From NCBI GenBank assembly GCA_023935145.1, contig CM043705.1:53547584-53611583 (forward strand): a stretch of 64,000 nucleotides of DNA, written 5' to 3'. The translations under genes and the position numbers were made by a program. The notes under the pieces were generated by a model. That model made no database searches and was not told the DNA's origin. It saw only the letters and a list, made by a program, of their open reading frames with translations. This document shows, piece after piece, positions 24,712-35,922 of this stretch; within the stretch, counting starts at the first letter, position 1; the number at the start of each line of letters is the position of its first letter. Source of the stretch: Bretschneidera sinensis (Eukaryota > Streptophyta > Magnoliopsida > Brassicales > Akaniaceae).

Positions 24712-24889
24712 ATTGATATCAACTCTATAAGAGAGTTCAAAATGAAAAAGACTTCTATGATATCATGTTAAAATAACTTACCGTGAGTGAAATTTCACTT
24801 GGTCAATGATACAATATCGCAGTTATACGGAGTATCAACATGATGATGTACTTTTATTAAAAGATATATACATTTTTTTAATCTTAGGA

Positions 24890-25530
24890 AAACAAGTGGA
24901 GATCTCACAGTTTTGTTAGAGTTACTACGAAATTAGGAAAGTTTATTAGTAATCATAAGAAAATTAAATAGTAATTGTTTCAATTTTTTTAAAAAAAATA
25001 AATACCGAAGTTATTATTTAATTTTTCCGTAATTTCCAGTGAAATTTTCTCGTTTTATAGTAACTCTCACGGATCCTGATCCATGGTATCACCACTCCAA
25101 AATGACACATCAACATTTAAAAAATTAATGGTTGAGATCTACACAACTAAGAGGGTAATTTGGTAAATGAATAAAATTATTGATTTAATTTTCTCAATTC
25201 CAGAGTTTTTTGATGATATCTGAACAATCGTAAATCAGAAAAATATACTTTCAGTATCGTTAGAAAGCTTTCGTTCAGAGCTACCAAATAAGACTCATAA
25301 GTGTCATCTTCCGCTGAGTCAACTGTCCTCACACTCGTGAGAGGTGAGTTCAGTGAATAATACATGCTTATTTTTTAATTTAATTTTTAAATATATTATT
25401 TTCAAAAATATTCCCACTTTACTGATGTAGTAAAATAATATTTTGGTCCAAACAATATTTACTGATAAATTTTAATAATTGATTATTTAAAATAATAATA
25501 TATCTTTTTGTAAATAAAAAAATATGTTCT
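24890..25530. repeat. Dispersed repeat R1, copy 2
   Basis: Second copy of the family at 14112-14760, same orientation. Internal inverted similarity (GAGTTACTACGAAA against TTTTATAGTAACTC) suggests a non-autonomous DNA element, but no target duplication was found. Confidence 0.65.
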
Positions 25531-25770
25531 ACGGATTTTTTATTTTTGATATTACATGTTATATTTTTAAAATTAAAAACTATAAAATTAATTTTAAATT
25601 TTTCGGATTTTAATTATAAATTATGTTCATCAACTAATGAAAAAATAGTACATTGATGGATATGTGTCAATCGGTGATAGTTCGGATTGAAAAATTATTA
25701 TATCGAACGTTTAATTCCGTCAAACTATCAAACCTTAAACTCTAATTAACCGAAACGCTAAACAAAAATC

Positions 25771-25800
25771 CTAACCCTAAACTCTAAACCCTAAACCCTA
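25771..25800. repeat. Short interstitial telomere-like array
   Basis: Four or so imperfect CCCTAAA units (complement TTTAGGG, the common plant telomere repeat). Confidence 0.6.
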
Positions 25801-25847
25801 CCTTAACCTTAAATTGAAGTTGGGATTGATTACATTTACTATTATAT

Positions 25848-25981
25848 TAGTTAATTATATTATTTTCTAATATTTACTATTATAAAATAATTTACTCATT
25901 ATCATAGTAATAATTAGTTAATTATATTACTTTCTAATATTTACTATTATAAAATATTTTACTCATTAACATGCAGAAATT
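25848..25981. repeat. 67-bp tandem duplication
   Basis: Two near-identical units starting TAGTTAATTATATTA at 25848 and 25915. Confidence 0.75.
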
Positions 25982-26659
25982 TTACTCATGTACCAAGGGA
26001 ATTAAATCCCCTCAGTGATGATGATATATTATATATGTATATATTACAATAATATTAAAACACTTAGCTATATTTTATTAGTTAAACAATTAATTATATC
26101 GTTTTTAAATATTAAGTATTAAATATATATTTAATTATATTTTTTATTAATTATATAATATTTTATTTAATATATAGTCACATAAATTATATTTATAGTC
26201 ATATTTATATTATATATTTATATAATATTATCACTGTTCACCCCAATTTGATTTTAATTATGATAAAACACTAGCTTTTATTTGTGCTAACAATTTTAGC
26301 TAAGTCTTCAAACCACAAACAACATATAATTCAAAGACAAGATGCAAAATAATCATATATGACGGAGACTGTTTGCTTGAGAGATATTGCATCAAGATCA
26401 AAGACGTATAATAGGTTCTAAGGTAGTTAAGATCTATAAATCTCTACTTACAGGTATTTAACTTTTCATTATGGCTCATTTTGGTTGAACAAAATGTTTT
26501 GACTGGAAAAACCTTTTGAAAACAGAAAATTCTGTTTCAGGGCATCCTATCTATTGAATGAGGTTCAGTCAACTGAATGAAGGAAAAAAAGTTTTCATCA
26601 TTCATTCGATTGAATGAATGAACCATACAGTCGACTGAATAAACCATATTCGAAAATAA
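25982..26659. other. AT-rich repeat debris, possible retrotransposon LTR fragment
   Basis: A lone AAGGGAATTAAATCCCCTCAG palindrome-type motif lies at about 25998. At 26565-26640 short self-complementary motifs (TCAGTCAACTGA, ATTCGATTGAAT, CAGTCGACTG) resemble those of the Sirevirus-like LTR at 48.1-48.4 kb. No ends found. Confidence 0.35.
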
Positions 26660-26940
26660 AGAGAAATTTTACTCGTCATCACCGAAGGAATTTAATTCCC
26701 TCAGTGATAATGATATTTCCTTCAGTGATACTTTTTTTGTTCAATTAAAAAAAAAACAAAATAATGTAAAATATATTTATTATCATCGAGGGATTTATTT
26801 CCCTCGGTGATAATATTTTTCTTCTGAAAAATTAATTAGAAATTAAATGAAAGTTTTCAAAAAATATCACCGAGGGAAATATCATTACCATCGAGAGAAT
26901 AGTTCCTCAATGATAAAGTTTTTTTTTTCTATCACTGAGA
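26660..26940. repeat. Cluster of palindromic GAGGGAAAT..ATTTCCCTC-type repeats (CACTA-like subterminal?)
   Basis: Repeated units of the form ATCACCGAGGGAA...TTCCCTCGGTGATA occur in both orientations (for example near 26680, 26783, 26867 and 26895). Clusters of such palindromes are typical of subterminal regions of plant CACTA (En/Spm) elements. The Gypsy element inserted in this cluster; related motifs (CCCTCGGTG) resume at about 36003. A CACTA 5' end was not found, and GTTTTCTTTTAGTATTG near 36025 is only a loose match to a CACTA 3' end. Confidence 0.45.
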
Positions 26941-26941
26941 G

Positions 26942-28903
26942 TGTAATACTCGTATTTGTAAAAAAAAAAAAAAAAATGGTGTGAATAGTAAAATTCGGTG
27001 GTCAACAGAGTTTCAAAGAAAGAATAGTGAAAGGTGAAGGTGAAAAGTGAAAAGTGAAAAGTGAAAAGTGAAGGTGAAAAGTGAAAGGTGAAGGTGAAGG
27101 TGAAAGTGAAAGGTGAAAGTGAAAGTTAAAGTGAAAAAAAAAAAAAAAAAAATTGAAGCTGCTGATTTAAGTTGATGTTGCCTCGCTCGTGAATATTGTA
27201 GAAGGAGAGCTGCTTAAGTTTTTCAGTCCAAGTTTTTATGGTTCTAAAGGAATTTCGTTCATCTGTTTCCTCAAATCACTTGAGAGTTTAAAGAAAGGTT
27301 GAGGGAGCAAAATCTTGAAGGGATTTTCGGAAATATTTTATAGAGAATTACGAGAAGCTATCAGAATAGCAGAAGGTAATAAGGTAATGTTTATTTTAAA
27401 ATTTTAGCATTTATGAAAATTCCAGGAAGCTAAAGTGGAAATTTTCAAAATGTGTAATTTATGAAGAAATGAATAAATAATTAGAAATTTAATTCAAATA
27501 TTATGTCAGGTGTCGGTGGTCAACGATCGGGGGAAATTTCGGAGAAGAAAGAGAAAGGCAAGGAGGTGGTCCACGGGTAGCTTTAAGTACTACGTGGTGA
27601 GTTGGATTTACTTTAAGTAGTCTAAATAAAAAAATTAATTATTTAGTGATAATATTAAATTTAATTATTAAAGTATGTTTGGGTGATAGATGAAAAAATT
27701 GATTTATGAGTATGATAGGAAATTTGGACATGTAGAAATATTTTTCGGTGAGAAGTGATATTTTTGGAAATAATAAGTTTATTTGAGCATAAAAGAGATA
27801 AATAAATTATTGATGAGTTATAATTATGTTTTAACACAAATTATGATGAGATGAAATTTCGTGAATATTGACAAGTTTTGATGGGTGATTTGATGTGATT
27901 TGGGATGAGAGGAATTTTTGAGAATAATGAGGTTAGCCAATTTTAAATATTTTGAATTTATATGTTGTTTTTTTTTATATTGTTGTTTATATGCATATTT
28001 CATATCATTGTTCATATGCATATGCATTAAATGAAAAGAAAAGAACCGGGAAGGCAGCCGGTCTAATGAAAAGAAAAGAACCGGGAAGGCAGCCGGTCTA
28101 ATGAAATAACCGTGACAGCCGGTATATGCTGGAATGAAAAGTGAAAACCGTGACAGCCGGTATATGTTGGAATTAACCGGGAAGACAGCCGGTCTGATGA
28201 GAATAAAAAAAAAAAAAAAACTAGGAGGGCAGCCGATCTAAGATAATAACAACCTGTCGACAGGTGGGAAGACGTTCCCATCATAATCATTCATTCATGA
28301 CATCGGATTTAATTATTGCTTGCATTATTGAAATGCTGATGTGTGGTGTATGATGGTGAATTTATTTAGAGATAGATGAGTCTCTTAGAGAGAGACAATT
28401 ACCATGAGAAAATGAGAAGGATATAAATATAAATGGGAATTATTTAATTGTTAGATATTTATGCTATTATCTAGTTATAGGAGAAATAAATGATTAAATA
28501 TGAATGGGTTATTTATGAGATTAGAATACTTTTAGTAAATTTAATTCACTGAGCTTGTGAAGCTCATCTCCCCATTGTACAATGATTTTCAGGTAACAAT
28601 CAGGTCAAGTAGTTGGTGGGTCCCAGCTCAGACAGAATAAAATTCTGTAAGCCATGTACGTGTCCATATCCTCAGACTAGTGTGAAAAGAAAATAAATAT
28701 TTGTAAATATTCATGCATCTTATGTTGTAAATTGTATGTAAATTAATGTCAGATTTATATACCTCCCTTGTTGAGGTTGATAATGAACTTTTTGTTAGTA
28801 TTATTATTATTATTTTTTTTTGGTTGCATATATGTGTCGTGCTGAGATTCTCAAAATGTGAGGACTTCGTTTCGGGGTGGCCAACCCGAGATGGGTCGTT
28901 ACA
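26942..28903 (+). repeat. 5' LTR of the Gypsy element
   Basis: Contains a GTGAAAAGTGAAGG-type purine minisatellite (27028-27135) and an array of about six CCGGGAAGGCAGCCGGTCTA-like units (28031-28240), both also in the 3' LTR. Confidence 0.95.
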
Positions 28904-28907
28904 ATTT

Positions 28908-28920
28908 TGGTATCAGAGCA
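28908..28920 (+). other. Primer-binding site of the Gypsy element
   Basis: TGGTATCAGAGCA, complementary to the 3' end of initiator methionine tRNA, four bases after the 5' LTR. Confidence 0.9.
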
Positions 28921-28991
28921 TTAGGTTTTAAGATTCTGTAGACTGCATGAGAACCTAAAAAGTGGAAGATCTAAATAAATAATATTCTTAA

Positions 28992-31900
28992 ATGCAGAGT
29001 CTGAGGATGACACGTGGTCGTGCGAGAGCTAGAGGTAGAACTCTAAATCAGAGGGGACGTGGTAGACCCCCAATTTTTAGGAGGACTGAAGTAGAGGAGG
29101 AAGTTGAGTCTGTAGTTCCCTCAAGGGAACATGCTGATGGTGCAGCTAGTACCAGTAGAGTTGGGAGAGAACCTGAGGGTAGGAATGATGAATTGAAAGA
29201 AGCCCTTAATCGTGCTATGGAAATGATGAATGCAGCTGAAGAAAGGAGAAATGCAGCTGAAGAAAGGGCTAATAATTTACAGAGAAGATTAGAGGAAAGG
29301 GATAAGAGAGAACCGGATGTGGTGAGACAAGAGGTTCCTGAAGGAAGGGTATTTACAAATGAGATGCAAGGGGATTGTTTTGTGAGGTTTCTTAAGTTTA
29401 AACCTCAGTCTTTTAGAGGATCTGTAAATCCGGTGGAAGTTGAACAGTGGATCGAGCATGTGGAAAAATATTTTGAGGTCTTACCGGTGTCTGATAAACA
29501 GAAGGTTGCTTTTGCTTCGTTTATGCTAGAAGGTGAGGCTTCTCAATGGTGGAAGGATATTTTGCCTAGGATGAGTTCACGAATAGATCAACCTTTGACT
29601 TGGAATAAATTTAAGGATGAGTTTTTTTCAAAGTACTTTCTAGATACTTTTCGGGCACAACAAGAAAGAGAGTTTATCCACCTAAAACAGGGAAATTTAT
29701 CGGTGGTTGAATATGATAGTAAATTTATAGCCCTGTCAAGATTTTTACCTGAATTCGTGAATACAGAGCAAAGAAAATGCAAGAGATTTTTAGACGGGTT
29801 ACACTACGAAATTCGTTCTAAACTCTCTTACATGGGCATAGGAAATTATGCTGTACTGGTAGATAAAGCATTACAGATTGAGAGGGATTTAATGGAGTTT
29901 AAAGGTAGGAGGGATTGGTTGAAGAGAACTAGGTTTGAGAGATCTAGATGTGGTAGCAGTATGGGTGTGCATGGTGGGAGACCACCTCAGATGGGGCATT
30001 CCTTGTCACAAAGAACTGTAGGGCAGACTCAGAGGCAAGCAGGATCTGTTACTTCTGTAGCTCAGAGTAATATCGATGGGACACCCCGATTTGGGAGGCA
30101 GACTATGGGAATTGGGAGTCATGGTAGAGGAATAAGTATGCCACCAAGAGGAAGCGGTAATCTGATGTATGATCGGGAGTCAATTATTTGCTTTAAATGT
30201 AATCAGATGGGACATTTAGCTCGGAATTTCCCTACGCAGATATGCTTTATATGTGGTGAGGGAGGACATGTTGCTGTAAATTGCCCAGCAGGAAAATCTA
30301 CTGACGTAAGTGTTGGAAGAGTTGGGGGAAGATCAATGGAGAAAGGAGGTGGATCAGGGGGTGTGCGAGGCAGAGATCGAGGATCAGTAGCAGAACGAGG
30401 ACGTGGCAGTCAGATTCAGTCCAGAGATGGCTGAGTCTATGCTTTGACCCAACAAGATGCACAAGCCACTCCTGATGTTGTTATGGGTATGATCTCTATT
30501 CTTGGTAGGCCTGCTAGATTATTGATTGATCCTGGTGTGACTCATTCTTTTGCATCTAGTAGTTATATGAAATCTATTGATGCTAGTGCTAGTCCTATGA
30601 TGCATGCAATTATTGTTGAGATTCCTACAGGAGATAGGGTTATTATCAGAACAATATATCAAGGGTGTGTGATTAATATTACTGAAAGAGAATTTGAAGT
30701 TGATTTATTGCCTTTAGATATGACAGATTTTGATGTAATTCTGGGGATGAATTGGCTATCTGCATATAATGCTTGGGTAGATTGTTTTAGGAAAAATGTA
30801 GTGTTCAGGATTCTCGGACAAGAGGAGTTTAATTTTCAGGGAGAACGTAAGATACTTGCAAATTGTCTGATTTCTGCCTTAACTGCTAGTAAATGGTTGA
30901 GGAAGGGTTGTGAGGGGTATTTAGCTTATGTAGTGGATTCTAGCAAGGATGGCAGAAAGTTAGAAGATATTTTGGTTGTGAAAGATTTTCTTGATGTATT
31001 TCCTGAAGAGTTGACTGGGTTGCCTCCCAATAGAGAGATTGAATTTTCTATTGAAGTAATTCCAGGATCAACACCCATATCTATAGCACCCTATAGAATG
31101 GCCCCAGCTGAATTGAGAGAGTTGAAAGTTCAGCTTCAGGAGTTGCTAGATAAACAGTTTATCCAACCTAGTACATCACCCTGGGGAGCCCCCGTGTTAT
31201 TTGTCAAGAAGAAGGATGGGACATTGAGGTTGTGTATTGATTATAGACATTTGAATAAGATCACAATCAAAAATAGATATCCTTTACCCAGGATAGATGA
31301 CCTATTCGAGCAATTACAGGGAGCTAGAGTGTTCTCTAAGATAGACTTGAGGTCAGGATATCATCAATTGAGGATAAAAGAGGGGGACGTACCTAAAACT
31401 GCTTTTAGGACACGTTATGGTCATTATGAGTACTTAGTGATGTCTTTTGGGTTGACCAATGCTCCTGCAGCATTTATGGATCTTATGAACCGGGTGTTTA
31501 AACCATTCTTGGACAGATTTATAATTGTGTTTATTGATGATATTTTAGTATATTCTAAGAATGAAGATGAGCATATGCGACATTTAGAGATAGTGTTGGA
31601 GATTCTGAGGAAGGAGAAATTATATGCGAAATTCTCTAAATGTGAGTTTTGGTTGAATGAGATATCTTTCTTGGGGCATGTTGTGTCGGGAGAGGGGATA
31701 ACAGTTGACCCACAAAAAGTAGAAGCAGTGTTGAATTAGGTGAGACCCACAAGTGTAACTGAAATTAGAAGTTTTTTGGGGTTGGCTGGTTATTATAGAA
31801 GATTTATCCAAAAATTTTCTATAATTGCTGTACCTTTGACTAAATTGACCAAGAAGAATGTGAAGTTTAGATGGTCAGAGGAATGTGAAAGAAGTTTCCA

Positions 31901-33866
31901 ACTGTTGAAAGAAAAACTGACTACTGCCCCGGTATTAGTGCTTCCTTCTGGTAATGAAGGATTTGTGGTCTATAGTGATCCGTCGCATCAGGGATTGGGA
32001 TGTGTGTTGATGCAACATGGGAAAGTTATAGCTTACGCATCTAGGCAACTGAAAAACCATGAGAAGAATTACCCAACCCATGATTTAGAATTGGCTGCCA
32101 TAGTTTTTGCTTTGAAAATTTGGAGACACCATCTATATGGAGCTAAGTGCGAAATTTTTACTGATCATAAAAGTTTGACGCATTTACCAACCCAGAAGGA
32201 GTTGAATCTAAGGCAGAGGAGGTGGATGGAATTGATTTGTGATTATGATTGTACAATTCATTATCATCCAGGAAAAGCTAATGTAGTAGCTGATGCATTG
32301 AGTAGAAAAGCTACAGGGAGATTAGCAGTTATTGGGAGTCATAATATTAGCCTGATGATAGAATTGAGAAGAATGAGGATGCAATTGAGTGTCAATGATA
32401 GAGGAGTATTAATGGCAAATATGGTGATACAATCTTCTATTATTGATCGCATATTTCAGATGCAGAGTAGAGATGAGGGGATAGAAAAGATAAGGCAGGA
32501 AGTGATCAGTGGGAAGTCAACTGAATTTAGAATTAGAGAAGATGGAATGGTAGTATTGGGGCATAGAGTTTGTGTTCCCAACGATGTGGAGATGAGAAAA
32601 GAGATATTAAGGGAGGCTCATGATTCTGTATATTCCATGCACCCAGGTAATAATAAGATGTACAGGGGATTGAAACAAAATTATTGGTGGTCAGGGATGA
32701 AGAAGGATGTAGCAGAATATATCTCTAGATGTTTGACTTGTCAACAGGTAAAGTCTGATAATAGACATCCCGCAGGTTTATTACAACCTCTTCCAGTACC
32801 TGAGTGGCCATGGGAAAATGTAAGTATGGATTTTGTCTCTGGTTTTCTCCGTACCCAGAGAGGGCATGATGCTGTGTAGGTTATAGTGGATAGACTTTCT
32901 AAGTCTTCACATTTTCTTCCTATCAAAACTACATGGAGTCTAGAGAAGTTAGCTGAGTTGTATGTGGCAGAGATAGTAAAATTACATGGAGTACCCTTGA
33001 GTATCATATCAGATCGGGATTCTAGATTTACCTCTAGATTTTGGAAGGGTTTCCAAGAAGCTATGGGTACACAATTACAGTTTAGTACAGCTTTTCATCC
33101 ACAAACTGATGGACAGACAGAGAGGATTATCAGGATACTAGAAGATATGCTGAGGGCAAGTGTATTAAGTTTCTCAGTAAGCTGGGATGCTTATTTACCT
33201 TTGATCGAGTTTGCCTACAATAATCAGTATCAAACTAGTATTGGGATGGCACCTTTCGAGGCTTTATATGGCAGAAGATGTAGAACTCCAGTATGTTGGG
33301 AAGAAGTTGGAGAGAGAAAGATATATGGCCCAGAAATGATTGACTTGACTACTAAGAGAATCAAACTGGTTAGGGAAAACCTCTGAGCAGCTCAGAACAG
33401 ACAGAAGGGATATGCTGATAAAAGAAGACGACCTCTCGAGTTTCAAGTTGGTAACTGGGTATTTTTGAAGATATCTCCGTGGAAGGGAGTGTTGAGATTT
33501 AAGAAAAAGGGAAAGTTAAACCCAAGATTTATGGGGCCCTATGAGGTAATTGAGAGAATTGGGCCCGTAGCATATCGATTGAATTTGCCTCCGGAATTAA
33601 AGCAATTACATAATGTTTTTCATGTGTCTCTACTGAGGAAGTACTTGCACGATAAGTCCCATAATGTCACGAATCAAATGATAAAAATTCAGAAAAACTT
33701 GACTTTTATGCTAGCACCAGTCAAAATCCTAGACAGAAAGGAGAAAGTTTTACGCAATAAAGTTATTCCTTTGATTCAAGTATTATGGCGCAATAAAGAT
33801 GTTGAAGAAGTCACGTGGGAACATGAAGAAATAATGAGGAAGGATTATCCCCAACTCTTTACTTGA
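28992..33866 (+). pseudogene. Gypsy gag-pol polyprotein, one frame with four in-frame stops
   Basis: A single frame of 1625 codons runs from the ATG at 28992 to the TGA at 33864-33866, interrupted by TGA 30432-30434, TAG 31737-31739, TAG 32877-32879 and TGA 33384-33386. No frameshift is seen. Order: basic gag start; capsid region; two zinc knuckles, the first with its last Cys replaced by Phe (CFKCNQMGHLARNF), the second intact (CFICGEGGHVAVNC); protease [12 protein letters not shown] with [10 protein letters not shown]; RNase H from [13 protein letters not shown]; integrase with an H-H-C-C region ending CLTCQ, then DFVSG, SDRDSRFTS and the catalytic Glu in TERIIRILEDM; chromodomain-like C terminus. 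Two stops fall where Trp is usual (TGG to TAG), the other two possibly at Arg (CGA or AGA to TGA). The element cannot now make an intact Pol but could be mobilised in trans. Confidence 0.93.
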
Positions 33867-33915
33867 TTTCAGCAAGGAAATTTCGGGGACGAAATTTTTG
33901 TAAGGTGGGTAGAAT

Positions 33916-35395
33916 TGTAATACCCGTATTTGTAAAAAAAAAAAAAATTGATGTGAATAGTAAAATTCGGTGGTCAACAGAGTTTCAAAGAAAGAATAGT
34001 GAAAGGTGAAGGTGAAAAGTGAAAAGTGAAAGGTGAAGGTGAAAGGTGAAAGGTGAAAGGTGAAAGGTGAAAGGTGAAGGTGAAAGTGAAAAGTGAAAGT
34101 GAAAAAAAAAAAAAAAATTGAAGCTGCTGATTTAAGTTGATGTTGCCTCGCTCGTGGATATTGTAGAAGGAGAGCTGCTTAAGTTTTTCAGTCCAGGTTT
34201 TTATGGTTCTAAAGGAATTTCGTTCATCTGTTTTCTCAAATCACTTGAGAGTTTAAAGAAAGGTTGAGGGAGCAAAATTTTGAAGGGATTTTCGGAAATA
34301 TTTTATAGAGAATTACGAGAAGCTATCAGAATAGCAGAAGGTAATAAGGTAATGTTTATTTTAAAATTTTAGCATTTATGAAAATTCCAAGAAGCTAAAG
34401 TGGAAATTTTCAAAATGTGTAGTTTATGAAGAAATGAATAAATAATTGGAAATTTAATTCAAATATTATGTCAGGTGTCGGTGGTCAACGATCGGGGGAA
34501 ATTTCGGAGAAAAACGAGAAAGGCAAGGAGGTGGTCCACGGGTAGCTTTAAGTACTACGTGGTGAGTTGGATTTACTTTAAGTAGTCTAAATAAAAAAAT
34601 TAATTATTTAGTGATAATATTAAATTTAATTATTAAAGTATGTTTGGGTGATAGATGAAAAAATTGATTTATGAGTATGATAGGAAATTTGGACATGTAG
34701 AAATATTTTTCGGTGAGAAGTGATATTTTTGGAAATAATAAGTTTATTTGAGCATAAAAGAGATAAATAAATTATTGATGAGTTATAATTATGTTTTAAC
34801 ACGAATTATGATGAGATGAAATTTCGTGAATCTTGACAAGTTTTGATGGGTGATTTGATGTGATTTGAGATGAGAGGAATTTTCGAGAATAATGAGGTTA
34901 GCCAATTTTAAATATTTTGAATTTATATGTTGTTTTTTTTTATATTGTTGTTTATATGCATATTTCATATCATTGTTCATATGCATATGCATTAAATGAA
35001 AAGAAAAGAACCGGGAAGGCGGTCGGTCTAATGAAAAGAAAAGAACCGGGAAGGCAGCCGGTCTAATGAAATAACCGTGACAGCCGGTATATGCTGGAAT
35101 GAAAAGTGAAAACCGTGACAGCCGGTATATGCTGGAATTAACCGGGAAGGCAGCCGGTCTGATGAGAATAAAAAAAAAAAAAAACCGGGAGGGCAGCCGG
35201 TCTAAGATAATAACAACCTGTTGACAGGTGGGAAGACGTTCCCATCATAATCATTCATTCATGACATCGGATTTAATTATTACTTGCATTATTGAAATGC
35301 TGATGTGTGGTGTATGATGGTGAATTTATTTAGAGATAGATGAGTCTCTTAGAGAGAGACAATTACCATGAGAAAATGAGAAGGATACAAATATA

Positions 35396-35426
<31 letters not shown>

Positions 35427-35904
35427 TATGTGAATTATTTAATTGTTAGATATTTATGCTATTATCTAGTTATAGGAGAAATAAATGATTAAATATGAAT
35501 GGGTTATTTATGAGATTAGAATACTTTTAGTAAATTTAATTCACTGAGCTTGTGAAGCTCATCCCCCCATTGTACAATGATTTTCAGGTAACAATCAGGT
35601 CAAGTAGTTGGTGGGTCCCAGCTCAGACAGAACAAAATTCTGTAAGCCATGTACGTGTCCATATACTCAGACTAGTGTGAAAAGAAAATAAATATTTGTA
35701 AATATTCATGCATCTTATGTTGTAAATTGTATGTAAATTAATGTCAGATTTATATACCTCCCTTGTTGAGGTTGATAATGAACTTTTTTTAAGTATTATT
35801 ATTATTATTATTATTATTTTTTGGTTGCATATATGTGTCGTGCTGAGATTCTCAAAATGTGAGGACTTCGTTTCGGGATGGCCAATCCAGAATGGGTCGT
35901 TACA
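33916..35904 (+). repeat. 3' LTR of the Gypsy element
   Basis: 27 bp longer than the 5' LTR. The main visible difference is an (AT)n microsatellite at about 35400-35428 that the 5' LTR lacks; copy numbers in the purine minisatellite (33999-34105) also differ. Confidence 0.95.
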
Positions 35905-35922
35905 GAGAGACACGTGTCTCTC
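35905..35922. repeat. 18-bp perfect palindrome at the Gypsy target site
   Basis: GAGAGACACGTGTCTCTC, centred on a CACGTG core. Its first five bases are the GAGAG target duplication, so the element integrated at the edge of the palindrome. Confidence 0.85.

Larger units (their letters stand above)
26942..35904 (+). mobile_element. Full-length Ty3/Gypsy LTR retrotransposon (Tekay/Del-like chromovirus)
   Basis: Length 8963 bp. LTRs at 26942-28903 and 33916-35904 begin TGTAATAC and end GTTACA, and the target duplication is GAGAG (26937-26941, 35905-35909). A primer-binding site matching initiator-Met tRNA (TGGTATCAGAGCA, 28908-28920) follows the left LTR. A purine-rich tract (GGGGACGAAATTTTTGTAAG) precedes the right LTR. 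Order is gag, protease, reverse transcriptase, RNase H, integrase, chromodomain-like tail. RT before integrase defines Ty3/Gypsy; the C-terminal [20 protein letters not shown] resembles the chromodomain end of Tekay-type elements. By eye the two LTRs differ only sparsely, so insertion looks recent relative to the other elements here. Confidence 0.95.

Noticed and set aside
28746..28931. Short frames within both Gypsy LTRs
   Set aside because: They lie in LTR sequence repeated at 35741-35941 with different lengths, so they are not genes.
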